The translations under genes and the position numbers were made by a program. Of a DNA stretch of 64,000 nucleotides, positions 36,977-46,489 are shown piece after piece. Numbering within the stretch: the first letter of the stretch is position 1; every line of letters starts with the position of its first letter. The notes beneath the pieces are model-generated. The model ran no database searches, was not told where the DNA came from, and was given only the letters and a program-made list of their open reading frames with translations. Origin of the DNA: SG8-41 sp963699525 (GTDB lineage: Bacteria > Pseudomonadota > Gammaproteobacteria > Burkholderiales > SG8-41); the NCBI GenBank assembly GCA_963699525.1, contig CAVOUI010000009.1, forward strand, positions 496,001 through 560,000. The letters run 5' to 3'.

Positions 36977-38881
36977 ATGTTTGACTTCGTCACCAAGAAC
37001 AAGCGGCTGATCCAGGTCATCCTGGCCATCATCTTCCTGCCGTTTGCCTTTTTCGGTGTCGACAGCTACTTTCGCGCCGGCGGCGTGGGCGAGGCGGTGG
37101 CGCGGGTCGGCGACTACAAGATATCGCAGGAAGAGTTCGCGCGCGCCCTGCGCGACCGCCAGGAGGCATTGCGGCAGCTGGGGCAGGGCCGCGTGGACCC
37201 CGCGTTGCTCGACAACCCCGAGCTGCGTTACGCGACCCTCGACAACCTGATCCAGCGGCGCCTGCTGATCGAGGGCGCGCTGCGGGCGGGGGTCACGGTG
37301 AACGAGGACCGGCTGAAGGACATCATCGTCCGGCAACAGGTGTTCCAGGACGAGGCCGGCAAGTTCTCGCTGGTACGCTACGAGCAGTACCTGAAGTCCG
37401 AGGGCATGACGCCAGTCATGTTCGAGGCGCGGCTGCGCCAGGACATGCTGTTGCAGCAGTTCTCGAATGGCTATGCCGACTCGACGTTCGTGCCGCGCTC
37501 GGTCCTCGAGCGCCTGGCGCGATCCTCCGCCCAACAGCGCGAGCTGAGCCAGTACGCACTCTCCCCGGAGAAGTTTCTGGGCCAGGTCCGGCTCGAGCCC
37601 GACGCCGCAAAGCAGTATTACGACGCGAACCCCGGCGAGTTCCGGACACCGGAGCAAGTGCGGGTCGAGTACCTGACGCTGTCGGCGGACGCACTGCAGC
37701 AGCAGGCCCGGGTCGATCCGGCCGAGGTCGCGAAGTACTACGAGCAGAACCGCCGCCAGTTCGAGGTCAAGGAATCGCGCCAGGCGGCCCATATCTTCGT
37801 GAGCGCCGACGCGGCTGCGGGCGCCGAAGCAAGGCAGAAGGCGCGGGCGCGGGCGGAAGAGCTCTATCAGCAGCTGCGGAAGGCGCCGGGCGCCTTTGCC
37901 GGGCTGGCGAAGGCGCACTCGGAAGACCCCGGCTCCGCCGCGAACGGCGGAGACCTGGGGTACATCGATCGCGGCTCGATGAAGGACGTGCCCGAGTTCG
38001 AGGCGGCGCTCTACCGGCTCAAGCCCGGGGAGATTTCCGCGCCGGTCGAGACCAGCCTCGGTTATCACATCATACGGCTGACGGCGGTCCGGCCGGCCCA
38101 GGTGAAGAGCCTCAGCGAGGCGCGGGCCCAGATCGAGCAGGAGCTCAGGAAGCAGTTTGCCGCAAAGCGGTTCGCCGAGCTGGCGGACGGCTTCAGCAAC
38201 ACGGTGTACGAGCAGTCGGACAGTCTCGAGCCCGCGGCGAAGCTCATTGGGGTGGCGCCGCAGTTGAGCGGCTGGATCACGCGTTCGGGCGCCGCCGAGC
38301 CGCTGCTCAACAACGCCCGGTTGCTGGCCGCCCTTTTTTCCGACGAGGTGCTGAGGAGCAAGCGCAACAGCGAAGCGATCGAGGTTGCGCCGGGAACGCT
38401 GGTTGCGGTGCGCGTCGCCGAGCACAAGCCCGAGACCCTGCGGCCGTTCGACGAGGTGCGTGCGGCGCTGGAAAAACGACTGGCGCTGCAGGCGGCGGCG
38501 AGGCTCGCGGTGGAGGAGGGCCGGCGCCTGCTCGCGGAGCTGAAGCAAGGCAAAAGCGTCCAGGTCCCATGGAGCGCGCCGCAGATCGCGATCCGGACCG
38601 AGTTCAAGAACATTCCCGAGCCGGTGGTGCGGCAGGCGTTCCGGCTGGAGGCGTCGAAACTTCCCGCTTACGCCGGGGTAGAGAACCCGCAGCTTCCCTA
38701 TACGCTGGTGCGCGTCACCCGCGTGCAGGTGGCGGATCTTTCGCCCGAAAAGGCGCGGGAGCTGGCGAGCGCGCTGCGCCGCATCCAGGCGCAGGAAGCC
38801 ATGGCCGCCTACCTCGCGGCCCTCCGGCAGACGGCCGGCGTGACGATCAACAAGGAATTGCTGGAGAAGAAAGAGCGGTAA
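36977..38881 (+). CDS. ppiD: PpiD-type periplasmic folding factor (SurA N-terminal and PpiC domains)
   Basis: Membrane-anchored periplasmic chaperone near the Sec exit; 634 residues. N-terminal cytoplasmic MFDFVTKNKRL, one membrane helix (about 12-30, IQVILAIIFLPFAFFGVDSYF), then SurA_N-like helices and a parvulin domain at about 262-355 (RQAAHIFVSADA, SEDPGSAANGGDLGYIDRGSM, VETSLGYHIIRLTAV). A second parvulin-like fold is degenerate or absent, as in PpiD. ATG at 36977, 14 bp after tRNA-Asp; this tRNA-ppiD junction is typical of Betaproteobacteria. Its stop is 8 bp from the convergent fabI stop. Confidence 0.94.
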   Translation: MFDFVTKNKRLIQVILAIIFLPFAFFGVDSYFRAGGVGEAVARVGDYKISQEEFARALRDRQEALRQLGQGRVDPALLDNPELRYATLDNLIQRRLLIEGALRAGVTVNEDRLKDIIVRQQVFQDEAGKFSLVRYEQYLKSEGMTPVMFEARLRQDMLLQQFSNGYADSTFVPRSVLERLARSSAQQRELSQYALSPEKFLGQVRLEPDAAKQYYDANPGEFRTPEQVRVEYLTLSADALQQQARVDPAEVAKYYEQNRRQFEVKESRQAAHIFVSADAAAGAEARQKARARAEELYQQLRKAPGAFAGLAKAHSEDPGSAANGGDLGYIDRGSMKDVPEFEAALYRLKPGEISAPVETSLGYHIIRLTAVRPAQVKSLSEARAQIEQELRKQFAAKRFAELADGFSNTVYEQSDSLEPAAKLIGVAPQLSGWITRSGAAEPLLNNARLLAALFSDEVLRSKRNSEAIEVAPGTLVAVRVAEHKPETLRPFDEVRAALEKRLALQAAARLAVEEGRRLLAELKQGKSVQVPWSAPQIAIRTEFKNIPEPVVRQAFRLEASKLPAYAGVENPQLPYTLVRVTRVQVADLSPEKARELASALRRIQAQEAMAAYLAALRQTAGVTINKELLEKKER

Positions 38882-38889
38882 CGCGCGGG

Positions 38890-39681
38890 CTACGCTTCGC
38901 CCTTCATTCCGCCCACGACCGTGTTGAAGCCGCAGTCGACGTAGGTGATCTCCCCGGTAATGCCGGCGGCAAGGTCGCTCATGAGAAAGGCCGCGGCGTT
39001 GCCCACGTCATCCGTCGTGACGTTGCGCCGTAGCGGTGCGTTGTCCTCGACGAATTTCAGTATCCTGCCGAAGCCGCTGATGCCGGCGGCCGCGAGCGTC
39101 TTGATCGGCCCGGCGGAGATCCCGTTCACCCGGATGCCCTTCGGCCCGAGATCCTGCGCCAGGTAGCGCACCGAGGCTTCCAGGCTCGCCTTCGCCAGCC
39201 CCATGACGTTGTAGTTCGGAACGGATCGCATGGCGCCGAGGTAGGTGAGCGTCAGCAGCGCGGCCCTGCGACCCTCCATCAACGGCAGGGCGGCCTTGGC
39301 GAGCGCCGCGAAGCTGTAGGCGCTCACGTCGTGCGCGATGCGGAACGCATCCCGGGTGAGGCCTTCGAGGAATTCACCCTTCAGCGCCTCGCGCGGGGCG
39401 TACGCAATCGAATGCACGATGCCGTCCAGGCCGTTCCACTGGCCGCCGAGCGTGGAGAACAGCGCCGCGATCTCCTCGTCGCGGGCGACGTCGCAGCGGA
39501 GCACCGGCGCGGGGCCGAAGGCCCGCGCGAGCTCCTCGACGCGCTCGCGCAGCTCCTCGTTCTGGTAGGTGAAGGCAAGCGTCGCCCCTTCGCGCGCCAG
39601 CGCCTTTGCGATGCCGTAGGCGATGGAGCGGTTGGAGAGCAGGCCGGTGACGAGAATCTTGCGGTCTTGAAGGAAGCCCAT
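38890..39681 (-). CDS. fabI: Enoyl-ACP reductase (NADH)
   Basis: Last reductive step of each fatty-acid elongation cycle; 263 residues. ATG at 39681 after AGGAAG. FabI-type SDR features: GFLQDRKILVTGLLSNRSIAYGIAKAL at the N-terminus, the SIAYAPREALKGEFLE segment, and the Y-x6-K active site in LTYLGAMRSVPNYNVMGLAKA, with the substrate loop GPIKTLAAAGI. The longer frame upstream (to 39744) has no ribosome site and starts with Pro/Gly filler. It opposes the beta-oxidation genes metabolically but is far from them. It is convergent with ppiD and divergent from the peptide transporter. Confidence 0.96.
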   Translation of the reverse strand: MGFLQDRKILVTGLLSNRSIAYGIAKALAREGATLAFTYQNEELRERVEELARAFGPAPVLRCDVARDEEIAALFSTLGGQWNGLDGIVHSIAYAPREALKGEFLEGLTRDAFRIAHDVSAYSFAALAKAALPLMEGRRAALLTLTYLGAMRSVPNYNVMGLAKASLEASVRYLAQDLGPKGIRVNGISAGPIKTLAAAGISGFGRILKFVEDNAPLRRNVTTDDVGNAAAFLMSDLAAGITGEITYVDCGFNTVVGGMKGEA

Positions 39682-39804
39682 TGTTCTTCCTGTTTCTGGC
39701 TCACCCCCTGCAGGCGAGGGGGGAAGCGCTTCTGCTCCGCACATTATAAGGCGTGAGTCGTGAGCGGTGAGTGGACCGGATCAGGCCTTTGGTAATATTT
39801 GCCG

Positions 39805-41964
39805 ATGCCGTCTCCCGCCCTCCGAGCCATGCTGGTCGTGGCTGCGCTGGCGGCGGGATGCGGCGGCGCGCCCTGGAACAATCCCTATCCAGCCGCCGAG
39901 GAGGGCGCCAACATCTTCTACACGTCGTTCTCGGAGCGCCCCAAGCACCTCGACCCGGTGCAGTCCTACAGCGAGAACGAGTACGTGCTGATCGCGAACA
40001 TCTACCAGCCCCCGCTGCAATACCATTACTTCAAGCGCCCCTATGAGCTGATTCCGTTCGCCGCCACCGAAATGCCGCGCGCGCAGCTCTTCGATGCGAA
40101 GGGCCGGCGTCTCCCCGATTCGGCGGACGCAAAGCTCGTTGCCTACAGCGACTACCTGATCCGCATCCGTCCGGGCATCCTGTACCAGCCGCATCCGGCG
40201 CTGGCGAGGGATGCGGATGGACGCTTCGCGTACCACGATCTCAAGCCGGGCGCGCTCTCCGGCATCCACGCGATCGGGGACTTCAAGCGGACCGGCACCC
40301 GCGAGCTCGTCGCCGCCGACTACGTGCACCAGTTGAAGCGCCTCGCGCACCCGCAACTGCACTCGCCGATCATGCAGCTGATGGGCGACTACATCGTCGG
40401 ATTGAAGGAGCTCGCGGCGGAGCTCGCCGGCGCGGCGAAGGCAATGCCGAAGGACGGTTTCCTCGACCTCACGCGCTTCGATCTCGCCGGCGCGCAGGTT
40501 ATCGACCGCTACACCTACCGCATTCGCGTGCACGGCAAGTACCCGCAGTTCGTCTACTGGCTCGCGATGCCCTTCTTCGCCCCGATCCCGCCCGAATCGG
40601 ACCGCTTCTACGCCCAGCCCGGGATGGCGGAGAGGAACATCTCGCTCGACTGGTTCCCGGTCGGCACCGGCCCCTACATGCTGACGGTGAACAACCCCAA
40701 CCGCCAGATGGTGCTCGAGCGCAATCCCAACTTCAGGGGCGAGGTCTATCCAGCCGAGGGCGAGCCGGGCGACGCCGAAGCCGGCCTGTTCAAGGACGCG
40801 GGCCGGCCGCTGCCGTTCATCGACAAGGTGGTTTTCGCGCTGGAGAAGGAGCAGATCCCGTACTGGAACAAGTTCCTGCAGGGCTACTACGACGCCTCGG
40901 GCATCGCCTCGGATACCTTCGACCAGGCCGTGCAGTTCACCGGCCAGGGCGACGTCACGCTCTCGGACGAGATGCAGAAGCGCGGCATCCGTCTCCAGAC
41001 CTCGGTTGCGACCAGCGTCTTCTACCTCGGCTTCAACATGCTCGATCCGGTGGTGGGCGGCTACGGCGAGCGCGCGCGCAAGCTGCGGCTCGCGATCTCG
41101 ATCGCGATCGACCAGGAGGAGATGATCTCGATCTTCCGCAACGGGCGCGGTATCGCCGCGCAGGGCCCGGTTCCGCCCGGCATCTTCGGCTACCGGGAGG
41201 GCAAGGACGGCATCAATCCCTACGTGTACGACTGGAGCAACGGGGCGCCGCAGAGAAAGTCGGTCGAAACCGCGAGGAAGCTTCTGGCGGAAGCCGGCTA
41301 CCCGCACGGGCGCAATGCGAAGACCGGAGAGCCGCTCCTGCTCAACCTCGACACCACCGGCACCGGTCCCGACGCCAAGGCGCGCCTCGACTGGTACGCC
41401 AAGCAGTTCGAGAAGATCGGCGTGCAGCTCGCGGTGCGCGCCACCGACTGGAACCGCTTCCAGGACAAGCTCCGGAAAGGCAACGTGCAGATGTACTTTC
41501 TCGGCTGGAACGCGGATTACCCGGACCCGGAGAATTTCCTGTTCCTGCTGCACGGCGCGCAGAGCAAGGTCAAGACATCCGGCGAGAACGCATCCAATTA
41601 CGAGAACGCCGAGTTCGACCGCCTGTTCGAGCGCATGAAGAACATGTACAACAGCCCCGAGCGCCAGGCGATCATCGACCGCATGGTCGAGATCGCGCGC
41701 CGCGATGCACCCTGGGTCTGGAGCGTGTTTCCCAAGGACTACACGCTGAACCATGAGTGGGTCTACAACCGCAAGCCCAACCAGATGGCGAACAACGGCC
41801 TCAAGTACCAGCGCGTCGACGCCGGGCTGCGCAGCCAGAAGCGGCGCGAGTGGAACCAGCCGGTCGTGTGGCCGGCCGCGGCGTTGCTGGCGGCGGTCGG
41901 CCTGTCGCTGGTGCCCGCGGTGCGGACTTATCGCCGCCGCGAGCGGCAGACCGCCAGGTCGTGA
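39805..41964 (+). CDS. Peptide-type ABC transporter substrate-binding lipoprotein with extra C-terminal membrane helix
   Basis: Family 5 solute-binding protein (Dpp/Opp/Yej type), 719 residues, well above the usual 530-600. The ATG at 39805 gives a lipoprotein signal ending in the lipobox LAAGC. Binding-protein motifs: PKHLDPVQSYSENEYVLIANIY, WFPVGTGPYMLTVNN, RLAISIAIDQEEMI, and the C-terminal YFLGWNADYPDPENFLF. Unusually, it ends with a predicted membrane helix, VVWPAAALLAAVGLSLVPA, followed by a basic tail RTYRRRERQTARS. The protein would be tethered at both ends. It heads a four-gene operon with two permeases and a fused ATPase. The ligand is probably a peptide or similar compound. Confidence 0.92.
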   Translation: MPSPALRAMLVVAALAAGCGGAPWNNPYPAAEEGANIFYTSFSERPKHLDPVQSYSENEYVLIANIYQPPLQYHYFKRPYELIPFAATEMPRAQLFDAKGRRLPDSADAKLVAYSDYLIRIRPGILYQPHPALARDADGRFAYHDLKPGALSGIHAIGDFKRTGTRELVAADYVHQLKRLAHPQLHSPIMQLMGDYIVGLKELAAELAGAAKAMPKDGFLDLTRFDLAGAQVIDRYTYRIRVHGKYPQFVYWLAMPFFAPIPPESDRFYAQPGMAERNISLDWFPVGTGPYMLTVNNPNRQMVLERNPNFRGEVYPAEGEPGDAEAGLFKDAGRPLPFIDKVVFALEKEQIPYWNKFLQGYYDASGIASDTFDQAVQFTGQGDVTLSDEMQKRGIRLQTSVATSVFYLGFNMLDPVVGGYGERARKLRLAISIAIDQEEMISIFRNGRGIAAQGPVPPGIFGYREGKDGINPYVYDWSNGAPQRKSVETARKLLAEAGYPHGRNAKTGEPLLLNLDTTGTGPDAKARLDWYAKQFEKIGVQLAVRATDWNRFQDKLRKGNVQMYFLGWNADYPDPENFLFLLHGAQSKVKTSGENASNYENAEFDRLFERMKNMYNSPERQAIIDRMVEIARRDAPWVWSVFPKDYTLNHEWVYNRKPNQMANNGLKYQRVDAGLRSQKRREWNQPVVWPAAALLAAVGLSLVPAVRTYRRRERQTARS

Positions 41965-41978
41965 CTTCCTGAGGCGCG

Positions 41979-42956
41979 ATGATCGCCTACATCATCCGCC
42001 GGCTGCTTTACGCCATCCCGATCCTGATCGGGGTCAACGTCCTGACTTTCGCGCTGTTTTTCGTCGTGAACTCGCCCGACGACATGGCGCGCGTGCATCT
42101 GGGCGTGAAGCGCGTGACGCCGGACGCAATACAGAAGTGGAAGGAAGAGCGCGGCTACGACAAGCCGCTGCTCTACAACGGAGCGGCTGCCGGGGCGGGC
42201 CGGTTCACCGACACCATCTTCTACGAGAAGTCGGTCCGGCTTTTCGCCTTCGACTTCGGGCGCTCCGACCAGGGACGCGACATCGGCTACGACGTCCGCA
42301 CCCGCATGTGGCCGAGCCTCGCCATCGCGGTCCCCGTGTTCCTGCTGGGCCTTGCGGCCTACCTTACCTTCGCGCTCGCGATGGCGTTCTTTCGCGCGAC
42401 CTACGTGGATTTCTGGGGGGTGGTGGCGTGCGTGGCCATGATGTCGATCTCGGGGCTCTTCTACATCATCGGCGGGCAGTATCTCATCGGGAAGCTCCTG
42501 AACATCGTTCCGATCTCGGGCTACGACGGCGGCGCGGACGCGTTCAAGTTCCTCGTGCTGCCTGTCATCGTCGGCGTGGTGGCCGGCATCGGCGCGAGCA
42601 CGCGGTGGTACCGCACCATTTTTCTCGAGGAGATGAACAAGGACTACGTGCGCACCGCGCGCGCGAAGGGACTGTCCGAGCCGCACGTGCTGTTCCGCCA
42701 CGTCCTCCACAACGCGATGATTCCGATCCTGACCGGCGTCGTGGTGGTGATACCGCTGCTCTTCATGGGCAGCCTCGTCACCGAGGCGTTCTTCGGCATC
42801 CCGGGGCTCGGCAGCTACACCATCGACGCCATCAACTCGCAGGACTTCGCGGTCGTGCGCGCGATGGTCTTTCTCGGATCGGTGCTCTACATCATCGGCC
42901 TGATTCTCACCGACATCTCCTACACGCTGGTGGACCCGAGGGTCCGCTTCGAATGA
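41979..42956 (+). CDS. ABC transporter permease, DppB/YejB type
   Basis: Inner-membrane permease of 325 residues. N-terminal helix IIRRLLYAIPILIGVNVLTF and the conserved permease signature with the EAA-type loop TARAKGLSEPHVLFRHVLHNAMIPIL, then GSLVTEAFFGIPGLGSYTIDAI. About six membrane helices. A periplasmic insertion after helix 1 (GYDKPLLYNG and following) is longer than in E. coli DppB. The stop overlaps the next permease start (ATGATG), so the two are coupled. Confidence 0.94.
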   Translation: MIAYIIRRLLYAIPILIGVNVLTFALFFVVNSPDDMARVHLGVKRVTPDAIQKWKEERGYDKPLLYNGAAAGAGRFTDTIFYEKSVRLFAFDFGRSDQGRDIGYDVRTRMWPSLAIAVPVFLLGLAAYLTFALAMAFFRATYVDFWGVVACVAMMSISGLFYIIGGQYLIGKLLNIVPISGYDGGADAFKFLVLPVIVGVVAGIGASTRWYRTIFLEEMNKDYVRTARAKGLSEPHVLFRHVLHNAMIPILTGVVVVIPLLFMGSLVTEAFFGIPGLGSYTIDAINSQDFAVVRAMVFLGSVLYIIGLILTDISYTLVDPRVRFE

Positions 42957-44392
42957 TGCCGTTCAAGCCGGTCTTTCTCTGGACGGACGTGCTGATCTAC
43001 CTGCTGCTGGCGGTGGTCGGGGTCCTCATTTGGCATATCCGCCGGCACGAGCATCTCAGGGCGCCGTGGCGCAAGGTGGCGCGAAGCGCAAGCGGGATGT
43101 CGGCGGCGACCGTGCTCGCGTTCTTCGTTGTCGTCGGCATCGCCGATTCGCTGCACTACCGCCCCGCCATCGAGGTGCGGGACGGAAAGACGATCTACGC
43201 GGTGGAAGTGCTGAGCGTCTTCGACAAGGTCGCGACGAAGCTGCGCGCGGAGAAGGCGAGGACCTATTCCGCACCGCTCGCGACGCACCGCTACGCCAAG
43301 GAGACGATCGAGCTGCCCGACGGGCGGCAGGTGCGCGAGTACCCGCGCCTGACGCATGGCGGCGCCCACCTTGTCGACCCGGTCGCGGACTGGGGACCGG
43401 ATATCGCTCGCCGCTGCCTCTACGGCATCGCCGCCGGGGCTCTGGTCTGGCTCGCCGTCGCGGTGCTGCTCTGCGCTTCCCTCGCGCGCCGGCGCGCGGC
43501 GGACATCGACCGGATGTGGATCGCGGTCTGGCGCGGCGAAACCGAGATTCCCTGGCGCGCGATTCTCTTGACGCTTGCGGTGATGCTCGCGGTCGGTGGC
43601 CCGCTCGTCGCGCTCGCGGCCAAGTACCACGTCTTCGGCACCGACAAGGTGGGCCAGGACGTCTTCTACCAGGCGCTGAAGAGCATCCGCACGGGGCTCG
43701 TGATCGGGACCCTCACGACGCTGGTCATGCTGCCGTTCGCGCTGCTGCTCGGCATCATGGCCGGCTATTTCAGGGGCTGGGTGGACGACGTGGTCCAGTA
43801 TCTCTACACGACGCTGTCGTCGATCCCGGGCGTGCTTCTGATCGCGGCCGCCGTGCTGATGATGCAGGTCTGGATCGAGACCCACCCCGAATTCTTCGAC
43901 ACCGTGCTCGCCCGCGCCGACATGCGGCTCTTCTTCCTGTGCGTGATCCTCGGCATCACCAGCTGGACCGGGCTCGCGCGCCTGCTGCGGGGCGAGGCGC
44001 TGAAGCTGCGCGAGCTCGAGTACATCCAGGCCGCGCACGCCTTCGCCGTGCCTCACTTCCGCATTCTCGCGCGGCACATCCTGCCCAACGTGATGCACAT
44101 CGTGCTGATCGCCGTCGTGATGGACTTCTCGGGGTTGGTGCTGGCGGAGGCCGTGCTCTCCTACGTCGGCGTGGGTGTCGACCCCTCGACCATCAGCTTC
44201 GGCACGATGATCAACAGCGCGCGCCTCGAGATGGCGCGCGATCCTGTCGTCTGGTGGTCGCTGGCGGCGGCCTTCACCTTCATGCTGCTGATGGTGCTCT
44301 CGGCCAACCTCTTCGCGGATGCGGTGAGAGACGCATTCGACCCGCGCATCGGCGCGGCGCGGCCCCTGCGGCTTGCCGCCGGCAAAGTGTGA
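42953..44392 (+). CDS. ABC transporter permease, DppC/YejE type, with long N-terminal extension
   Basis: Permease of 479 residues, about 150-180 longer than DppC. Two N-terminal helices (about 10-26 and 49-63) are followed by a hydrophilic, presumably periplasmic segment of roughly 80 residues (IEVRDGKTIYAVEVLSVFDK to HGGAHLVDPVADW). The standard permease core comes next (VFGTDKVGQDVFYQALKSIRTGL, EAA loop EYIQAAHAFAVPHFRILARHILPN). ATG at 42953 overlaps the dppB-like stop; 42956 is equally possible. The extension may contact the enlarged binding protein. Its stop shares a base with the ATPase start. Confidence 0.93.
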   Translation: MMPFKPVFLWTDVLIYLLLAVVGVLIWHIRRHEHLRAPWRKVARSASGMSAATVLAFFVVVGIADSLHYRPAIEVRDGKTIYAVEVLSVFDKVATKLRAEKARTYSAPLATHRYAKETIELPDGRQVREYPRLTHGGAHLVDPVADWGPDIARRCLYGIAAGALVWLAVAVLLCASLARRRAADIDRMWIAVWRGETEIPWRAILLTLAVMLAVGGPLVALAAKYHVFGTDKVGQDVFYQALKSIRTGLVIGTLTTLVMLPFALLLGIMAGYFRGWVDDVVQYLYTTLSSIPGVLLIAAAVLMMQVWIETHPEFFDTVLARADMRLFFLCVILGITSWTGLARLLRGEALKLRELEYIQAAHAFAVPHFRILARHILPNVMHIVLIAVVMDFSGLVLAEAVLSYVGVGVDPSTISFGTMINSARLEMARDPVVWWSLAAAFTFMLLMVLSANLFADAVRDAFDPRIGAARPLRLAAGKV

Positions 44393-46489
44393 TGCGCGAA
44401 GTTGAGACCCGAATGAGCGATGCGCGCCCCTTGCTGAGCGTCAAGGACCTCCGGACGCAGCTGTACGCGGAAGACGGCGTCGTGCGGGCGGTGGACGGGG
44501 TGACCTTCGACATCCGCCGCGGCGAAACCTTCGCCCTGGTCGGGGAATCCGGCTGTGGGAAGTCCATGACCGCGCTCTCGATCATGCGGCTGCTGCCGGA
44601 GGCCGGCGCCGTTGTCGGCGGAGCGGTCGAGCTCGACGGGCGCGACGTGCTGCAGCTGCCCGAGTCGGCGATGCGCGACGTGCGCGGGGGGCGCATCGGC
44701 ATGATCTTCCAGGAGCCAGCGCTCTCGCTCAATCCGGTCATGACTGCCGGCGGCCAGATCGCCGAGGCGTTGAGCCGCCACACCGGCCTTGCGGGCGCGG
44801 CGCTGGAAGCGCGCGTCCTGGAGCTGATCGAGGCCGTGCGCATTCCCGACGCCACGCGCCGGCGCCACGAGTACCCCTTCCAGCTCTCCGGCGGCATGAA
44901 GCAGAGAGTGATGATCGCGATGGCGCTCGCCTGCAACCCGGAGCTGCTGATCGCGGACGAGCCGACCACCGCGCTCGACGTCACCATCCAGGCGCAGGTG
45001 CTCGAAGCTGCTGCGGGAGCTTCAGAGGGAGCGCCGCATGTCGGTGATGCTGATCACCCACGACCTCGGCGTCGTCGCGGAGATGGCGCACCGCGTGGCC
45101 GTCATGTACGCCGGTGAGATCGTCGAGACCGCATCCCGCGATACGTTTTACTCGCGGCCCGCGCATCCGTATTCGCGCAAGCTCTTCGAATCGCTGCCGA
45201 CCGGCGCGAAGCGCGGTGCGTCTCTTGCGGCGATACCCGGCACCGTGCCGCCGCTTACGCACGCCATAGCCGGGTGCCGCTTTGCGGACCGCTGCGATTT
45301 TGCGTGGGATCTCTGCCGCAAGGTCGCGCCGGGCTTCCATGACGTGGGCAACGGGCAGTTCGCCCGTTGCCACTTGCACGCGCCCGGCTCGGAAAAATGG
45401 GAAAAAAGGTGTCAGACCCCATTTTCTGCGTCAGCCGGCGAAACGCCGGGCCAGAAAACGGTGTCTGACACCTTTTTTCCTGCGGCTGCGCCCTTGCTCG
45501 CGGTCCGCGACTTGAAGGTGCATTTCCCCGTCCACAAGGGTCTCTTCAAGCGCGTGGTGGCGCATGTCCACGCGGTGGATGGCGTCACTCTCGAGATCGA
45601 CGCCGGCCGCACGCTCGGGCTCGTGGGCGAATCCGGCTGCGGCAAGACTACGGTGGGCAAGGGCATCTTGCGGCTGGTCGAGCCCACCGCGGGCGAGGTG
45701 CTGTTCGAAGGCGCCGATCTGGCGCGGCTCACGCGCGCCGGGATGCGCCCGCACCGCAAGGACGTGCAGATCATCTTCCAGGACCCCTACGCATCGCTCA
45801 ATCCGCGCATGCGGATCATGGAAGCGCTGGAGGAGGGCATGGCGGCGCTCGGCATCGGCCCCGGCCGCGAGGAGCGCCACTCGCGCATCGACGCGCTGTT
45901 GCGCGACGTCGGCCTCGACCCGGAGGTCAAGTTCCGCTACCCGCACGAGTTTTCCGGCGGCCAGCGGCAGCGCATCGCCATCGCGCGCGCGCTTTCGGTC
46001 GAGCCCCGGTTGATCGTGTGCGACGAGCCGACCAGCGCTCTCGATGTCTCGGTGCAGGCGCAGATCCTCAACCTGCTGAAATCGCTGCAGCGGGAGAGAG
46101 GGCTCGCCTATCTCTTCATCACCCACAATATCTCGGTGATCGAGTTCCTCGCCCACGAGGTGGCGGTGATGTACCTCGGGCGCATCGTCGAGCGCGGCAG
46201 CGTGGAGGAGGTGATCTCGGCCCCGAGGCATCCGTACACGCGCGCGCTGCTTTCGGCGGTGCCGGCGATGGAGCCGGAGACGAAGCGGGAGGTGATCCGG
46301 CTGCAGGGCGAGCTGCCGTCGCCGGTGAGCCCGCCGGCGGGGTGCCATTTCCACCCGCGCTGCCCGGAAGCCTTCGCGCGCTGTCGCGAGAGCTACCCCG
46401 GCATCACGCGCTTCACCGCCTCCCATGTCGGCGGCTTGCCACCTCTACCCCGGCAAGCCGGGTTAGAGACCGGCCGGGCGGGCGCCTAG
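44392..46489 (+). CDS. Fused peptide ABC transporter ATPases (DppD-DppF / YejF-like), one frameshift
   Basis: One reading frame, after correcting an extra A at 45005-45006, encodes two complete ATPases; 698 residues. Module 1: Walker A GESGCGKSM, Q loop IFQEPALSLNP, signature LSGGMKQRV, Walker B LLIADEPTTALD, and a C-terminal HPY domain with cysteines GCRFADRCDFAWDLC. Module 2: Walker A GESGCGKTT, IFQDPYASLNPRM, FSGGQRQRI, LIVCDEPTSALD, and its own HPY cysteines GCHFHPRCPEAFARC. The joint lies in a palindromic repeat (45400-45480) read through in frame. The ATG at 44392 overlaps the previous stop; 44413 is an alternative. YejF and GsiA are natural ATPase fusions, so a functional fusion is plausible. 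The stop overlaps the mltD stop in CTAG. Confidence 0.92.
45400..45480. repeat. 81-bp REP-like palindrome inside the fused ATPase gene
   Basis: The outer arms GGAAAAAAGGTGTCAGACCC (45400-45419) and GTGTCTGACACCTTTTTTCC (45461-45480) are inverted repeats with 18 of 20 matches. Inner arms TTTTCTG/CAGAAAA and a core CCGGCG-AAA-CGCCGG complete a nearly full-length palindrome. The GGTGTCAGAC/GTCTGACACC arms resemble dispersed palindromes common in betaproteobacterial genomes. Its length is exactly 27 codons with no stop in the ATPase frame, and it sits exactly between the DppD-like and DppF-like halves. Confidence 0.8.
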
